From Lumbricus terrestris (taxonomy: Eukaryota > Annelida > Clitellata > Crassiclitellata > Lumbricidae): 64,000 bases of DNA. The notes beneath the pieces were generated by a model, which was not told where the DNA came from, did not search any database, and saw only the letters and a program-made list of their open reading frames with translations. Positions 10,904 to 21,600 of the stretch are shown here, one piece after another. The stretch lies in the NCBI GenBank assembly GCA_949752735.1, contig OX457052.1:35819133-35883132 (forward strand), in the 5' to 3' direction. Position 1 is the stretch's first letter, and each line of letters starts with the position of its first letter. Both the position numbers and the translations under genes were made by a program.

Positions 10904-11988
10904 GTAAATATGCCAGACATGACTAAATATTATTGTAGCCTAGTAGTAAAAAAGAAACGTTTGTGGAATGCAATGTTATATTGTATTTTGAATCATCTTA
11001 AAAGTAATATCGTTGGCTTTAATGGTTAAGGCCTGCTGTGGAAATGGCTCTGCATCAGAGAACGATAGTAGATATGTGAACAATAATAATTATTATGGTC
11101 GTCAATATGGACAACTTTTCAGTTTACATTCGGCGAGATAAAGTGGTACTGTCGGCTATAATCACATTCCAAGTAGATTAATAGAGACAGTCCAACGAGA
11201 TGTCTATAATTCATCAATAGCACTGTGCATTGGCTGATATCAAGAATTGACAACAACCAGTTTCCCTAGACTTGAATCCCAACCCATTCGCATAAGATTC
11301 ATGATCAATGTCGCTGATACTCGCTATAACAATTATGTAAAGGCTGCCGACTGCGAATAAATGAATGCGTGCATGACATTCTAGCAAGTAGGAATATTAT
11401 ATTGAAATAGTGTGCATTTCCAAAGGAACTTAAAATTGCTACTTCTGATAGGGGTCTACCAGTAGTCGATTGAGAATTCGATTGTGTTAGTCAATAGGCC
11501 TACTGGATCCAGTACCGTATTCTTAAAATGGCGAAGCTTCATAAAAAGTTTTTCTCTCCGTATGATCAAATCAAATCAAATCAAATCAAATCCGTTTATT
11601 CATAGAGATCAATGCATGAGAAAAAACAATTGACAATAAAACGCACTGACGAGAGAAAAGAGTAAACACAAAGTAAGTTATAAACAAAGTATCAGCAGTT
11701 ATAGAATTAAATGATCCCTGTGAAAGGGAGACCTAGAAAGGGAATGACCCCGTAATGAAATGAACATCTTCGCATTATTTTAACGTATTGAAGGTGGACG
11801 CCTTTAAACCATTTCTGAGGTTTCCTACTTATGACCAAAACGGCGATGAAATGATCTTTACACAAAAGATATTGGCTGCTAAGAATTAACGCCAGTGCCA
11901 ATGGTTTCAAGTAGACATAACCTTAAAGTTGGCTCCCACGACTTTAGTTCTTAAAACATTTTTTACTTCATGATTTATGATTTTTCAG
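10904..11988. other. Intron 2
   Basis: Starts GTAAAT and ends TTTATGATTTTTCAG. It contains a LINE tail in antisense orientation at 11565-11700. The minus frame at 11707-11910 lies beside it without a recognisable domain. Confidence 0.6.
11565..11700 (-). mobile_element. Retroelement 3' end with (GATTT)n tail
   Basis: On the + strand four AAATC pentamers (TCAAATCAAATCAAATCAAA) are followed by TCCGTTTATTCATAGAGATC. Read on the minus strand this is an A/T-rich 3' end finishing in a pentanucleotide tail, as in many LINEs and SINEs. It lies within intron 2. The 5' boundary is not clear. Confidence 0.5.
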
Positions 11989-13037
11989 CTGCAGAAAACA
12001 GAGTCAGTTTGGTTTGGAAGTTCGACCGGTCTTACTTTTGCGATGTTTATGATGTGGTCATCGGTAAGGATCTTATCTACGTACTGTGTCGGTACGTCCT
12101 CTTCAGCGTGACGCTTTTATTCGCTCACGAGAATTCAATACCGTATGACCTTCTAATGATAACTATCGTAGATGAGATTCGAAGTGCAGGAAACATGGTC
12201 TTAATTGAGGACACGAGCCTTTTATACGTATATGACTGGGATTGCGACTGCATTTGGAAGATAGACACGGTTAAGAATAGAGTTGACAAATGGTTGTCAT
12301 TATCCGGCTATTGGCCAGTTTTATCTGTTGCCAATGATAATCATCTACTGATGTTGACTAAGCTTGACGAACTCCTGTATATCGGTATTTACGATCAAGA
12401 AGCGAATCTCGTTAGAAGAATTTCACTTCCCAAAGACTTCAGTCGCCCGATAGATGTAATTCAGAAACCAAATGGAGAATTCGTCGTCAGTCATACATCG
12501 AAAAAAACCCGTGGCACGTCGGTAAGTTTCCTAAGCAATGACGGGCAAATTATAAATCAGCTAATGCTCAAAGATATCGCTGGTTTCATCGATCCGCAAT
12601 TTGTTATCGTTTATTCCGATAAAGGTTATAGTCGACATCTTGCTGTTGACGTGTTCAGTGGTAACGTTTACATAAATCACATCTCAAAATGGGAATGGTA
12701 CTTATCTGATCTTATTGTCGACATCGTCGACGACACAGTAGAGACTACTATAAAAATAATAAGTGTGAGAGACACCGATGGTCGTACTATCCAACAGTGC
12801 AAAAGATGGGTACATAGGCGGCCTGTGCGATTGTTTCTGGATACGGAAAACGATGAAATTTTTTTTGAGGATTCTTTCTTCAATGACATAATATTATTTC
12901 TATCTGATGCAACGTCCTTCAAATCGAGTCAAATGGGTCAAAGTCGTAGGCCTATATTGTACTACGACACAAAGAATAAGCAGATCTTTAACGATGTTGA
13001 CGGATTTGTGCATATTTGGACATTCATCAGACGCTAA
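11989..13037 (+). CDS. Exon 3 of the secreted propeller gene: beta-propeller-like domain
   Basis: This 349-codon exon follows the acceptor ATTTTTCAG. The codon split G|CT (Ala) joins exon 2 in frame, so the upstream ATG at 11970 lies in the intron and is not the start. The predicted whole protein is 502 residues. The sequence has NHL/WD-like blade repeats: SVANDNHLLMLTKLDELLYI, PIDVIQKPNGEFVVSH followed by SVSFLSNDGQII, HLAVDVFSGNVYIN, and RRPVRLFLDTENDEIFF. An earlier strand set contains LYVYDWDCDCIWKID. Propellers of this kind are usually binding platforms with no fixed enzymatic motif, and I assign no function. With the signal peptide and Thr-rich spacer, it is likely secreted. No clear AATAAA was seen in the first 300 bp downstream. 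Confidence 0.75.
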
Positions 13038-13777
13038 CCTAAGATTCATCTATTAATGTACGATGCATTTTTTGAATTTCTTAGACTCCACATAGTGAGA
13101 AAGCGTATTTTAATAATTATGTAAACGCGTATTTTATAGCCGTCATTTCCGTCGTAGTCTATCCTGACAAGTAACATTCAGCTATCGGTCAGACTTCTCG
13201 GTAGTATTAAGCATGCGCTTGTAGTTACGATTATAGTTAAGTTCGTGGTTAAGAATATCTAGTACATTGTATAAATTTGAGTTGACTATGTTTAATTCGA
13301 TTGAATCCTTGAGTCGAAGCAGCTCTAAGGTTCATCATTACATTATTATATTCTCTCATTGTAAGCTAATTTTATATAATCTTGAATGGTCAGCTAATTA
13401 TTATGCAAGAGCGTACAGGTAAGGTAGGCGAGATGGCTAAGTGGCGGGAAAGTTTGCTGCTGTGCGGCCGTACGCCTGAGAGCAAGAGAGACAGAAACAG
13501 AGAGAGGGACAGAGCGGCTGAAGGAGGGATGTACACTAAGAGTGAGATAGGCATGGATAGGAGTGCCAGTCATGTGTATAAGGCGTATATAGAGAGAGTT
13601 GGTTAAGATGGCGATGTAGTATTAGTAGTATTAACGTTGAGTTTGTTTTAACACATAAAATTAGTCTTAACGTGTCGTTTATGCCATTTGCTATTGATGG
13701 ATTTTGAAGAACAGAAATACGAGAAACTTGTCGTTGTTTTGCGTAACTAAGCTTAATAGCTGTAGACAATAATATTG
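13038..13777. other. 3' flank of the propeller gene
   Basis: Presumed 3' UTR and intergenic DNA. It has no canonical AATAAA close to the stop codon. A purine-rich GAGA-type stretch lies at 13480-13600. The 74-residue + frame there (many Arg/Glu from AGAGAG repeats) is low-complexity and not called. Confidence 0.4.
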
Positions 13778-15648
13778 TATATCCCTTTCCAGCCCGAATT
13801 AATTCTAGCCATCATAAAAAAATTTTTGGGGTTAAATCTCATCATTCCCACCTAAAATAAGCAAGAACTATAAAAAAATTAATTTTATCACATTTAATTA
13901 ATAAATGGCGAAAAGGGTACAATTGGACCCAGTGGGAGTTGGCGGTTCAGTCCAATGTTGCATATGCGAGGTCCACCATACAACAATTATAACTGGCCTA
14001 TGTAGATTTTAGTCATACATGCACATACATACATACATACATTCGTGTGCATATACATATATACATGGATACATACATGTCTGCAGGCCTATATATACGC
14101 ATATATATGCACATACATGTACGCATGCATATATTCGTGCATGCATACATATAATTATGTATAGAAATATACATACATGTTTTCACATAGACATATACTT
14201 GCATGCATGTATATATGTGTATGTATGCATAATTATGAATATATGTATGTATGGTTTGTATGCATTTATGTATGTTTATATAATTATATACATATGTGTA
14301 CGCAAGTATGTAAGCTCGTTTCTTCATGATTAGTCCTTTGATGAACATTCCGTACATGCACATACATACATACATACATACATTCGTGTGTATATACATA
14401 TATACATGCATTGCATGCATACATACATACATGTTTGCAGGCCTATATATACGCATATATGCACACATATACATGCACGCATACATATATTCATGCATGC
14501 ATACATATAAATATATATAGAAACATACACACATAGATGCACACATAGACATATACTTGCATGCATGTATGTATGTGTATGTATGCATAATTATGAATAT
14601 ATATATGTATGTATTGTATGCATTTATGTATGTATAGATAATTGTATATACATATGTGCTCGCATGAATGTAAGCTCGTTTCTTCATGAATAGTCCTTTG
14701 ATGAATATCCCGTGACGAACATTCCCTTGACGAATTGTCCTTTGATGAGCAATCCTTTGATGCAAAGTCCGCATACCTTGCAATCATATTTCTTTATGTT
14801 CTGGATCATGTCTTCATCAACAAATTGCTTGAAACATTACAAAGGATCGAGGTCATCAGATGGTTCAGTGAAGGCATGAAGAGATCATGTTACACGAATA
14901 GCTCCAACCCAAAAATATAAAGTATGTGGTAGACATGTGGTATGGGGTGCAATTGGCATCATGAGGGTCAACTGTTGTTACGTTATGCATCATGCAGGTT
15001 ATTTAGGGCTATGGTTGTTGTTGGGAAACATGGTAAACAACTGCTGCAGAAGCATCACGCAAGACATGAGAAACCTGAACTCCCAATAGTACATGTTTGC
15101 CAACTATGCATAACCTATTAGCCATATTACAGTAGTCGCCAATTTCAATTAGGTGGCCATCCATATGTTACATATGCATAAAAGTGTTATAACTGAGAAT
15201 TATTGCTTATTTCTTATGTTCAGTTGGTTTTGTAGCAGAAGACTATTGTTTGTACAGTCAATTCCCGTTGGGTCCATTTGGACCATTCACTTTGTGGATC
15301 AAAATACATCCACTCTGACTTATCAAAACTAAACATGTGTCCTACTACACTCTGGTCTACCAATATGCAAACTATTAATCACAGTTACAGAATTTTAAAA
15401 CAGCCCCCTCCCTTTCTGATTTTATCTTGATAACTAGCATATATTTTCATAAAAATTCCCGCTTAAAACAACCACTGTCACGTGACCACTTACAGAAATT
15501 CATAAGATATGAAATATGTTAAATGAAGTATTGACTTAGCTGTGGTCATAGTATGGGTCCAAAGTTACCTACTGGGAGTTAATAGTGATTCTATAATTTA
15601 TACAAATGTATGGGTCCAATTGGACCCGGTGGGCTGGAAAGAGATATA
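13778..15648. mobile_element. TIR-bounded element of about 1.87 kb carrying tandem arrays
   Basis: TATATCCCTTTCCAGCCC at 13778-13795 is matched by its reverse complement GGGCTGGAAAGAGATATA at 15631-15648 with one mismatch. Next to each end lie related words (GGACCCAGTGGGAGTTGG on the left, GGTCCAATTGGACCCGGTGG on the right). The outer TATA on each side could be a target duplication, so the ends may be TCYCTTTCCAGCCC. A superfamily cannot be fixed. A 62-residue + frame at 14735-14920 lies inside but has no transposase motif. The ATAC-rich array at 14013-14690 is internal. Confidence 0.6.
14013..14690. repeat. ATAC/ATGC-rich array in two long units of about 330 bp
   Basis: Two similar blocks begin TACATGCACATACATACATA (near 14018 and 14353). 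Each ends with AAGCTCGTTTCTTCATGA and AGTCCTTTGATGAA. Each block is built of ACATACAT and TATATGCA words. After the second block, 12-15 bp units (CCTTTGATGAA, CCTTGACGAATTGT) continue to about 14770. Long open frames on both strands here are artefacts of the low-complexity composition. Confidence 0.8.
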
Positions 15649-15649
15649 A

Positions 15650-16518
15650 GAGAGTGTCCCGCAATTGCAGAGAGTTTATTTCCACACAATGTCATGTACA
15701 TGTAGTCGATCTTTTACTGAGAATCAGATGAACATTATTATACCTTTTAAGATAAAAAATGGTGCCCAAAGAGCGCAGCATTATTCCGTTTTTAACGACA
15801 TCTAGTGACTGAGAGAGTCTTTAGCCGTCGACCATACCGCACCCAACAAACATCGTTTGACTGGTCAATGGTTGGCAATAATGTTAGATGAACCGAAAAT
15901 GTGGAATTTATCAGAAGGAAGGTCGTTCCAGAGACGCTGCGCAGTGTTGGATATGACTCGGTTGAAGTCAGATGGAGAACTGGAAACGAGTCTCCAGATG
16001 GAGATGCTAGTGAACATAGCACGATCGCAATGTCTGGGCTTTGGAAATCGTAATCGTAATCTCGAAACTTCTACAGCGCCCACAAAAGCCAAGTCGCGGG
16101 AACCAGCTTATTCACAGGCGCTCAATCAAAAAAAATCGATAGGCAGCGGGTCAAGTCCGGAGAGTCAGGCACGCAGATAGATGGACGGCTTGAATTCTCG
16201 CGTTGAAGAACCGCCGTCTATACCTCATTAGATGAAACGCATGTAAGCTTACGGCTCGAATGACCAAAAGTCAAGGTCTCGACTTAAATTCATTACCGTT
16301 CGACATTCACGGTCTTTCGCTAGCGTTCGCTGGTGAGTGCAGTTTAAGCCTAACCATTCCTATTGTTACGCAATATTAAAATTCAAAAAGTGCATTAATA
16401 TAATCATAGTTCTCACGAAAATTCAAGAAAATCAGCTGATGCGGCGTGTTAAATAGGCAATTACATGAAAGCATAAAGTAAGCGAATTTCAGCTCAATGC
16501 CGCTGAGAGTTACACTGA
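15650..16518. repeat. Dispersed family H, copy 1
   Basis: Shared blocks with the copies near 28400, 57475 and 59840 include AATGTGGAATTTATCAGAAG, GAAACGAGTCTCCAGA, GAGATGCTAGTGAACATA, and near the 3' end CTCAATGCCGCTGAGAGTTA. The LINE at 16519 begins directly in its 3' part. On the minus strand it reads TAQRLWNDLPSDKFHIF, reminiscent of a LINE 'WN.LP' C-terminus, so H may be a very old inverted LINE fragment. That is uncertain. Confidence 0.6.
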
Positions 16519-17825
16519 GTTACTACTCCTCACTTATTCACTCCAGCTCCTCCGACACTCGCCATCTCTGGAGAGCTGTCAACTCTCTCCTTCATCGCAA
16601 ATCTCCCCCTCCACTGCCAAGCTCCATTCCAGCCCCCTCTATGGCTGATACATTCGGTTCATTCTTCTCGGATAAAGTTTCTTCCCTTCGCTTCACACTG
16701 CAGTCCCTCCTTGATTCACAATCCTCCAACACCGATGCATCTCCGTTTCCAAATCTTACTCCTCCTGTCTCTCAGTCATCGCTTCCAATTCTCGATCCAG
16801 CCCCTGAAGCCGAAGTGTCACTCCTGTTAAATTCTCTTCCAAACAAACAGTGTGAATTGGATCCCATTCCCACTGCTCTCCTAAAAGACTGCGCCTCAGT
16901 CCTCATTCCTATTATCACTAAAATAATCAATCTTTCACTCTCCACTGGCAATTTTCCAATGGTTTTCAAGCAGTCCCTCGTCACTCCTCTTCTGAAAAAG
17001 GCAAATCTTGACAAGGAAAACCTTTCAAATTACCGACATATCTCCAACCTTTCTTTTCTATCTAAATTAACCGAACGAATTGTCCTTTCCCGGCTAAACG
17101 ATTACCTCTCCTCCAACTCACTCCTCAACCCCAACCAATCTGGCTTCACCAAACATCACTCCACAGAAACTCTACTTGTCTCTCTGTATAATAAACTGGT
17201 TTCTGCTGTCAGTCATCAGCAAGTCTCCTGCCTCTGCCTCCTCGACATCTCCGCTGCATTCGACCCCATCGATCACAATCTTCTTCTTAACCGACTCTCT
17301 TCTTCTTTTGGCGTCTCTGGCACTGCTCTTCTCTGGTTCCAGTCAAATCTCTCTTCCAGATCCTTCTCTGTTAAAGCCTCCAATCACTGTTCACAACCCC
17401 TTCCACTATCTTGTGGCGTTCCACAAGGCTCCGTCCTGTGTCCGTTGCTCTTCATTCTCTACACCACTCCTTTAAATCATCTCATAGAATCCTCGTCTGT
17501 TGGCCACCATCTCTACGCAGACGACACTCAACTCTTCATATCCTTCTCCCCAGGCTCTTTTTCCACCTCCATTGCTCAACTTCTCAATGTGGTCAATCTG
17601 ATCTCTCAATGGATGTCTTCAAACCTCCTTTGCCTCAACCCATCCAAAACAGAGCTCATTATTCTTGGCCTTCCTGACCAAATCAAGAAAATCCCAGACC
17701 CTTCAATACACCTATCGATTAACTCTTCGTCTCTTAACTTTACTTCTGATGCTCCTGTCCGCAATCTTGGTGCAATGTTTGTGGGGCGCGGTGGTGTAGT
17801 GGTGGCGTCGATTTCACATAAATGA
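16497..17825 (+). pseudogene. 5'-truncated L2/CR1-type LINE reverse transcriptase
   Basis: The 442-codon frame carries reverse-transcriptase motifs in order: SNYRHISNLSFLSKL (about residues 177-191), LLDISAAFDPIDH (248-260, catalytic Asp), GVPQGSVLCPLLF (307-319), HLYADDTQLF (338-347, catalytic YADD) and LNPSKTE (380-386). There is no endonuclease domain. The apparent start Met lies in the flanking H repeat, and LINE homology begins only at about YYSSLI, so this is a 5' truncation fused to host sequence by chance. After LGAMF (residue 428, near 17780) the frame enters unrelated sequence (VGRGGVVV) and stops. The thumb region is missing. It is not competent for retrotransposition. Confidence 0.85.
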
Positions 17826-17870
17826 CCGTTAAGGTAGACCACGCTTCAGCGTGCACAGTAACACAGTGCG
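17781..17870. other. Short unrelated insertion breaking the LINE
   Basis: Between the RT frame and the LINE C-terminus lies about 90-100 bp starting GTGGGGCGCGGTGGTGTAGT. TGGTGTAGTGGTGGCG is weakly like a tRNA-type A box, so a truncated SINE is possible. No B box follows, and I leave it unassigned. Confidence 0.35.
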
Positions 17871-18045
17871 TTAGACTAGGTGGCAGTGGTATGGAACTGC
17901 CTTCCTGTAGAACTACACCTACACCATGGGACTCTTCCAGGATCCTTATTTACTAAACTTAAAACTGTTCTTTTTGGGCGCGCTGGAGCGGGAGCGCCTC
18001 TGAGTAACTTTTCTTGAAGAGGCGCTATGTAAATCTCCGAATGAG
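17871..18045 (+). mobile_element. 3' end and tail of the L2-type LINE
   Basis: TATGGAACTGCCTTCCTGTA (WNCLPVE-like when read with the family) is followed by an 'LLTKLKTVLFGRAGAG'-type end and then GAGCGCCTCTGAGTAACTTT, TCTTGAAGAGGCGCTATGTA and AATCTCC. The self-complementary GCGCCTC...GAGGCGC hairpin with a short tail marks the LINE 3' UTR. It recurs (often antisense) near 24240, 24965, 35055, 37940, 38660, 47760 and 56210. Confidence 0.7.
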
Positions 18046-18049
18046 TTGG

Positions 18050-18345
18050 GTATGGTGGAGGAACCGAAAAAATGTAGGCCCTAATATGGAATTTATCAGG
18101 AATTAAATCTTTCCAGAGTCTTGGTGCAGTGCAGGATATGGATCGGTTGAAGTCCCATGGATCGAGAGGGGCAGAATCGAGTCTCCAGAGTACTCTGAGT
18201 AAGGTGCCATTGAGCCTAGCACGATCGCGTAGACAACTCCGGGGATTGGCAGATGGTATCCCCCGCGTTGAAGAGCCACCGTCTGTACTTCATTTGATGA
18301 ACCGTCCGTCCTAACTCCGCTACTGGACGCACTCTGCCAGTGCCA
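18050..18345. repeat. Dispersed family H, diverged partial copy
   Basis: AATATGGAATTTATCAGGAA, GAATCGAGTCTCCAGAG and GCACGATCGCGTAGACAA follow the order seen in the other H copies. It abuts the LINE tail directly. Frames reported across it on both strands are not conserved in other copies. Confidence 0.55.
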
Positions 18346-18741
18346 GTCCCAAGCCTGGATAAAGGAGGAGGGCGTCGCTAATGGTCTTTGTTGCCACACA
18401 GTGACGTTAATTAAGCTGCAACTACTACTAACCGTTCTCAGCCTCAGGGGCGGATCCAGGGGGGCCAATCCGGCCATGGCTCCCCCATTTCAAATCACCA
18501 TGGGACGTGGCCCCCCATCCATGGTGGCAAAAAAAAATTCAGGGTGTCAGTCATGCACAGGAGAATTAATGTATAAATGTAATTAAAACCTATAATAAAA
18601 ATACTGTGTAAATGTAATTAAAATCCAATCTAAGTCTCTCACGCAATTGCATTGTCTTTATATAAAGCATCGAAATGAAACAATCTTTCAACAGTATCCA
18701 ACTATGATTTATGGCATGGAATGTATGTTATTCGCGAAGCA

Positions 18742-18815
18742 GGACGTTTTGGCGCCGCCGTTTTGGCGCCGGACGTTTTGGCGCCGCCGTTTTGGCGCCG
18801 GACGTTTTGGCGCCG
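18742..18815. repeat. TTTTGGCGCC array, left, five units (element A)
   Basis: Five units of 14-15 bp alternate GTTTTGGCGCCGCC and GTTTTGGCGCCGGAC. Each contains TTTGGCGC, which fits the E2F consensus TTTSSCGC. The counterpart in element B (55157-55245) has six units. A three-unit array in opposite orientation lies at 20879-20922. Confidence 0.85.
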
Positions 18816-19480
18816 GAATTTTTTTCTCCCTCATTCTAAAGTATAAAAATTATCAAATTGTAGGTAATTTTAGGCGGTTCATTTACGCACATTTTGAGTT
18901 AAATTTTGTGATGATATTCCACGCCGTTCAAAAGTTATGCCCGAAATAGCTCAGAATGTATGTTCGACGTACACTCCTCACTTGATCTGAAAGGGTCAAA
19001 GCTTGTTTTTATTCGTATTAGGTAATACCACAATTAAATTTCATTGGAGCTGGATTGCTGAAAATGTTCTTCCTTAAACTGGTGTTGCATTGATGAACAA
19101 TCCAACTCCGATTTAAGCAAAAGTATGTTTGTCTGTGTTCAAAAATCTGATGTTAAGTATTTTTTGTCGCAATGTAATATAACTTCCTTAATTGTTATAT
19201 GGTATGGCAGTGAGTATAGTCAATGTGGTCACATGATGTACATGTAGTTAAGCTTTTGAATAATAATAATAATTATTGTTGCAATCGTATCTGGCATTCA
19301 ATAAAATCAGAAAACTGCCGCTATATTAGAACATTAGCCGGGTACCCGGCAGGGCTTTTTTAACGTGCAGCTATACACAAAATGTGCATTTGTAATCGAA
19401 TTTGTGCATTTGTAGAAGCACTTACGTACAGTTAAAACTAGCCAAAATATCATTGTCCTCCTTTTAGAAGTAATTTACCA

Positions 19481-20230
19481 TTGGTTCGAATTGTTCATTA
19501 TTGCAATTATAATAAAAAGGTGTCCCACTGCAAATGTGTGCCAACACTAAAGAAGGTGTGCAATTGATAATTTTTGCCAACACTAAAGAAGGTGTGCTAT
19601 GGCCAATTTTTGCCAACACTAAAGAAGGTGTGCAATTGCCAATTTTTGCCAACACTAAAGAAGGTGTGCTATGGCCAATTTTTGCCAACACTAAAGAAGG
19701 TGTGCAATTGCCAATTTTTGCCAACACTAAAGAAGGTGTGCTATGGCCAATTTTTGCCAACACTAAAGAAGGTGTGCAATTGCCAATTTTTGCCAACACT
19801 AAAAAAGGTGTGTAATTGCCAATTTTTGCGAAACCTAAACAAATCCATTGGTTCGAATTGTTCATTATTGCAATTATAATAAAAAGGTGTCCCACTGCAA
19901 ATGTGTGCCAACACTAAAGAAGGTGTGCAATTGCACAACTTTTTTGTACAACAGCAGTGTGCTTTAAAGCATCATTATTTTACTTGCACACCTTTATATT
20001 ACAATTGCAATAATGAACAATTCGAACCAATGGATTTGTTTAGGTTTCTAAAAAATTGGCAATTACACACCTTTTTAAGTGTTTGCAAAAATTGGCATTT
20101 GCACACCTTCTTTAGTGTTGGCAGAAATTGGCAATTGCACACCTTCTTTAGTGTTGGCAAAAATTGGCAATTGCACACCTTCTTTAGTGTTGGCACACAT
20201 TTGCAGTTGCACACCTTTTTATTATAATTG
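19481..20230. repeat. 36-bp minisatellite in inverted halves (element A)
   Basis: The unit is GCCAACACTAAAGAAGGTGT plus GCAATTGCCAATTTTT (36 bp), alternating with a GCTATGGCC variant so that the higher-order period is 72 bp. Eight forward units are bounded by blocks containing GGTTCGAATTGTTCATTATT. From about 19960 the units run in the opposite direction, making a large hairpin. Because 36 is a multiple of three, every frame stays open and yields spurious 12-residue repeat proteins (AKIGNCTPSLVL). Confidence 0.9.
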
Positions 20231-20878
20231 CAATTATGGACATTTCAAAACAATGGACTTTTTAAAAGAACTGTCGCTTTTGTCTTTAATACACCATATT
20301 CATTGTTGTCACTAAAGTCTGTATTTCCTCGATCTATCGTGCTAAAATCTTATGTCATCTTAAAGTTCTTATTTCTATACTAAGCTAAATAGGCCCAGTC
20401 TTAGCGGGACTTTCTCTCTTTGGTGGGCCTGTTTTTTTCAATCATTCGATGTGACATCCTCTGCTTTGATCGCTTATACTTTATTAATCTGCTACCTCAC
20501 ATGTCTTATAATTTGTTATTAAATAAAGCATTTGTTTAAAAAATCCAGCTTCTATTTCACCAGCAAAAAAATCTCCTTTCAGCTTCAATTGTTCAAGCAT
20601 TCGTCGGAACTCCCGCCGCTTTTTCGCATTTAAAAGACTCTTCATCGAGCTTACAAATCTCAAGCGTTCTTTTCTTGATCATATCTTCCATTTCTCATGC
20701 GTTCGCTTAATAAATCCAGCTCCAATTAAACCAGGACTATTTTCATCGATCCAGCTTCAATTAACGCAACAACAAGCCGTACATTCACTTTCTATTTCAG
20801 CAAGGATTTCGTCAATTTGTTTCACGCGTCGTATACACTGAACCGGAAATAGACTGCAAAACGCAAATGTTATTGCGC
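20231..20878 (-). other. Unique segment of element A with degenerate coding-like text
   Basis: On the minus strand (clearer in copy B at 53130-53450) short frames encode KQIDEILAEIESECTACC and REFRRMLEQLKLKEDFFAG. These are separated by stops and linked by a repeated GAA(T/A)T.GAAGCTGGATT nucleotide motif. It may be a captured exon or simply a degenerate tandem repeat. I do not name it. Confidence 0.35.
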
Positions 20879-20922
20879 AATGGCGGCGCCAAAACGGCGG
20901 CGCCAAAACGGCGGCGCCAAAA
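20879..20922. repeat. TTTTGGCGCC array, right, three units (element A)
   Basis: Three units of GGCGGCGCCAAAAC, in inverted orientation relative to 18742-18815. Copy B has four units at 53015-53070. Confidence 0.85.
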
Positions 20923-21119
20923 AGTCACGTACCGAGTGTTTGGGATGTAATTTATTTTTTGCAGATGCCAAAAAAATTTCAGGGCGAAACAAGTTAAGTT
21001 TTGAGTTTAGTCTATATGTGCAAGAAAATGCGGTGAATGATAACACATGTTTACTCCTTGTTTTTATTTATATCTTACTATATTTCATTCAGTAGTGGGA
21101 AGTATTTTATTTATTCTAG

Positions 21120-21600
21120 TCTTAAAAAGTCATCAGTTTTTGGGATGCTAAATTGAACACCTTTTTTTGAAAATTTCGCACGGAAGACTAAAAAGTCATC
21201 GCTCTTTTTAGGCGTAAAATTTAACACCTTTTTTAAGATTTCGCACGGATGACTACAAAAGTCATCAGTTTTTTATGATGCCAAATTGAACACCTTTTTG
21301 AAAATTTCGCACGGAAGACTAAAAAGTCATCACTCCTTTCAGACGAAAAATTAAACACCTTTTTTAAGATTTCGCAGGGATGACTACAACAAGTCATCAG
21401 TTTTTTGGGATGCGAAATTAAACACCTTTTTGGAAAATTTCGCATGGAAGACTAAAAAGTCATCACTCTTTTTAGACGAAAAATTAAACACCTTTTTTAA
21501 GATTTCGCACGGATGACCAAAAAATTTCATCAGTGTTTTGGGAAGGAAAATTGAACACCCTTTTTGAAGATTTCCGGCGGATTACTTAAATAAGAACATC
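21120..21600. repeat. About 132-bp minisatellite of two half-units (element A)
   Basis: Seven half-units of roughly 66 bp alternate between AAAGTCATCAGTTTTTTGGG and AAAGTCATCACTCTTTTTAG types. Each is followed by AAATT(G/A)AACACCTTTTTT and a TTTCGCACGGA(T/A)GAC block. Element B has five half-units at 52490-52815, so the copies differ by one full unit. Confidence 0.85.

Noticed and set aside
11970..11988. ATG at 11970 as the start of the propeller protein
   Set aside because: It lies in the polypyrimidine/acceptor region of intron 2. The exon 2 to exon 3 junction joins in frame at 11989.
14013..14783. 256-residue minus-strand frame rich in Tyr, Met, Ile and Cys
   Set aside because: Derived from ATAC/ATGC repeats. 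The two long units give near-identical low-complexity text and no domain.
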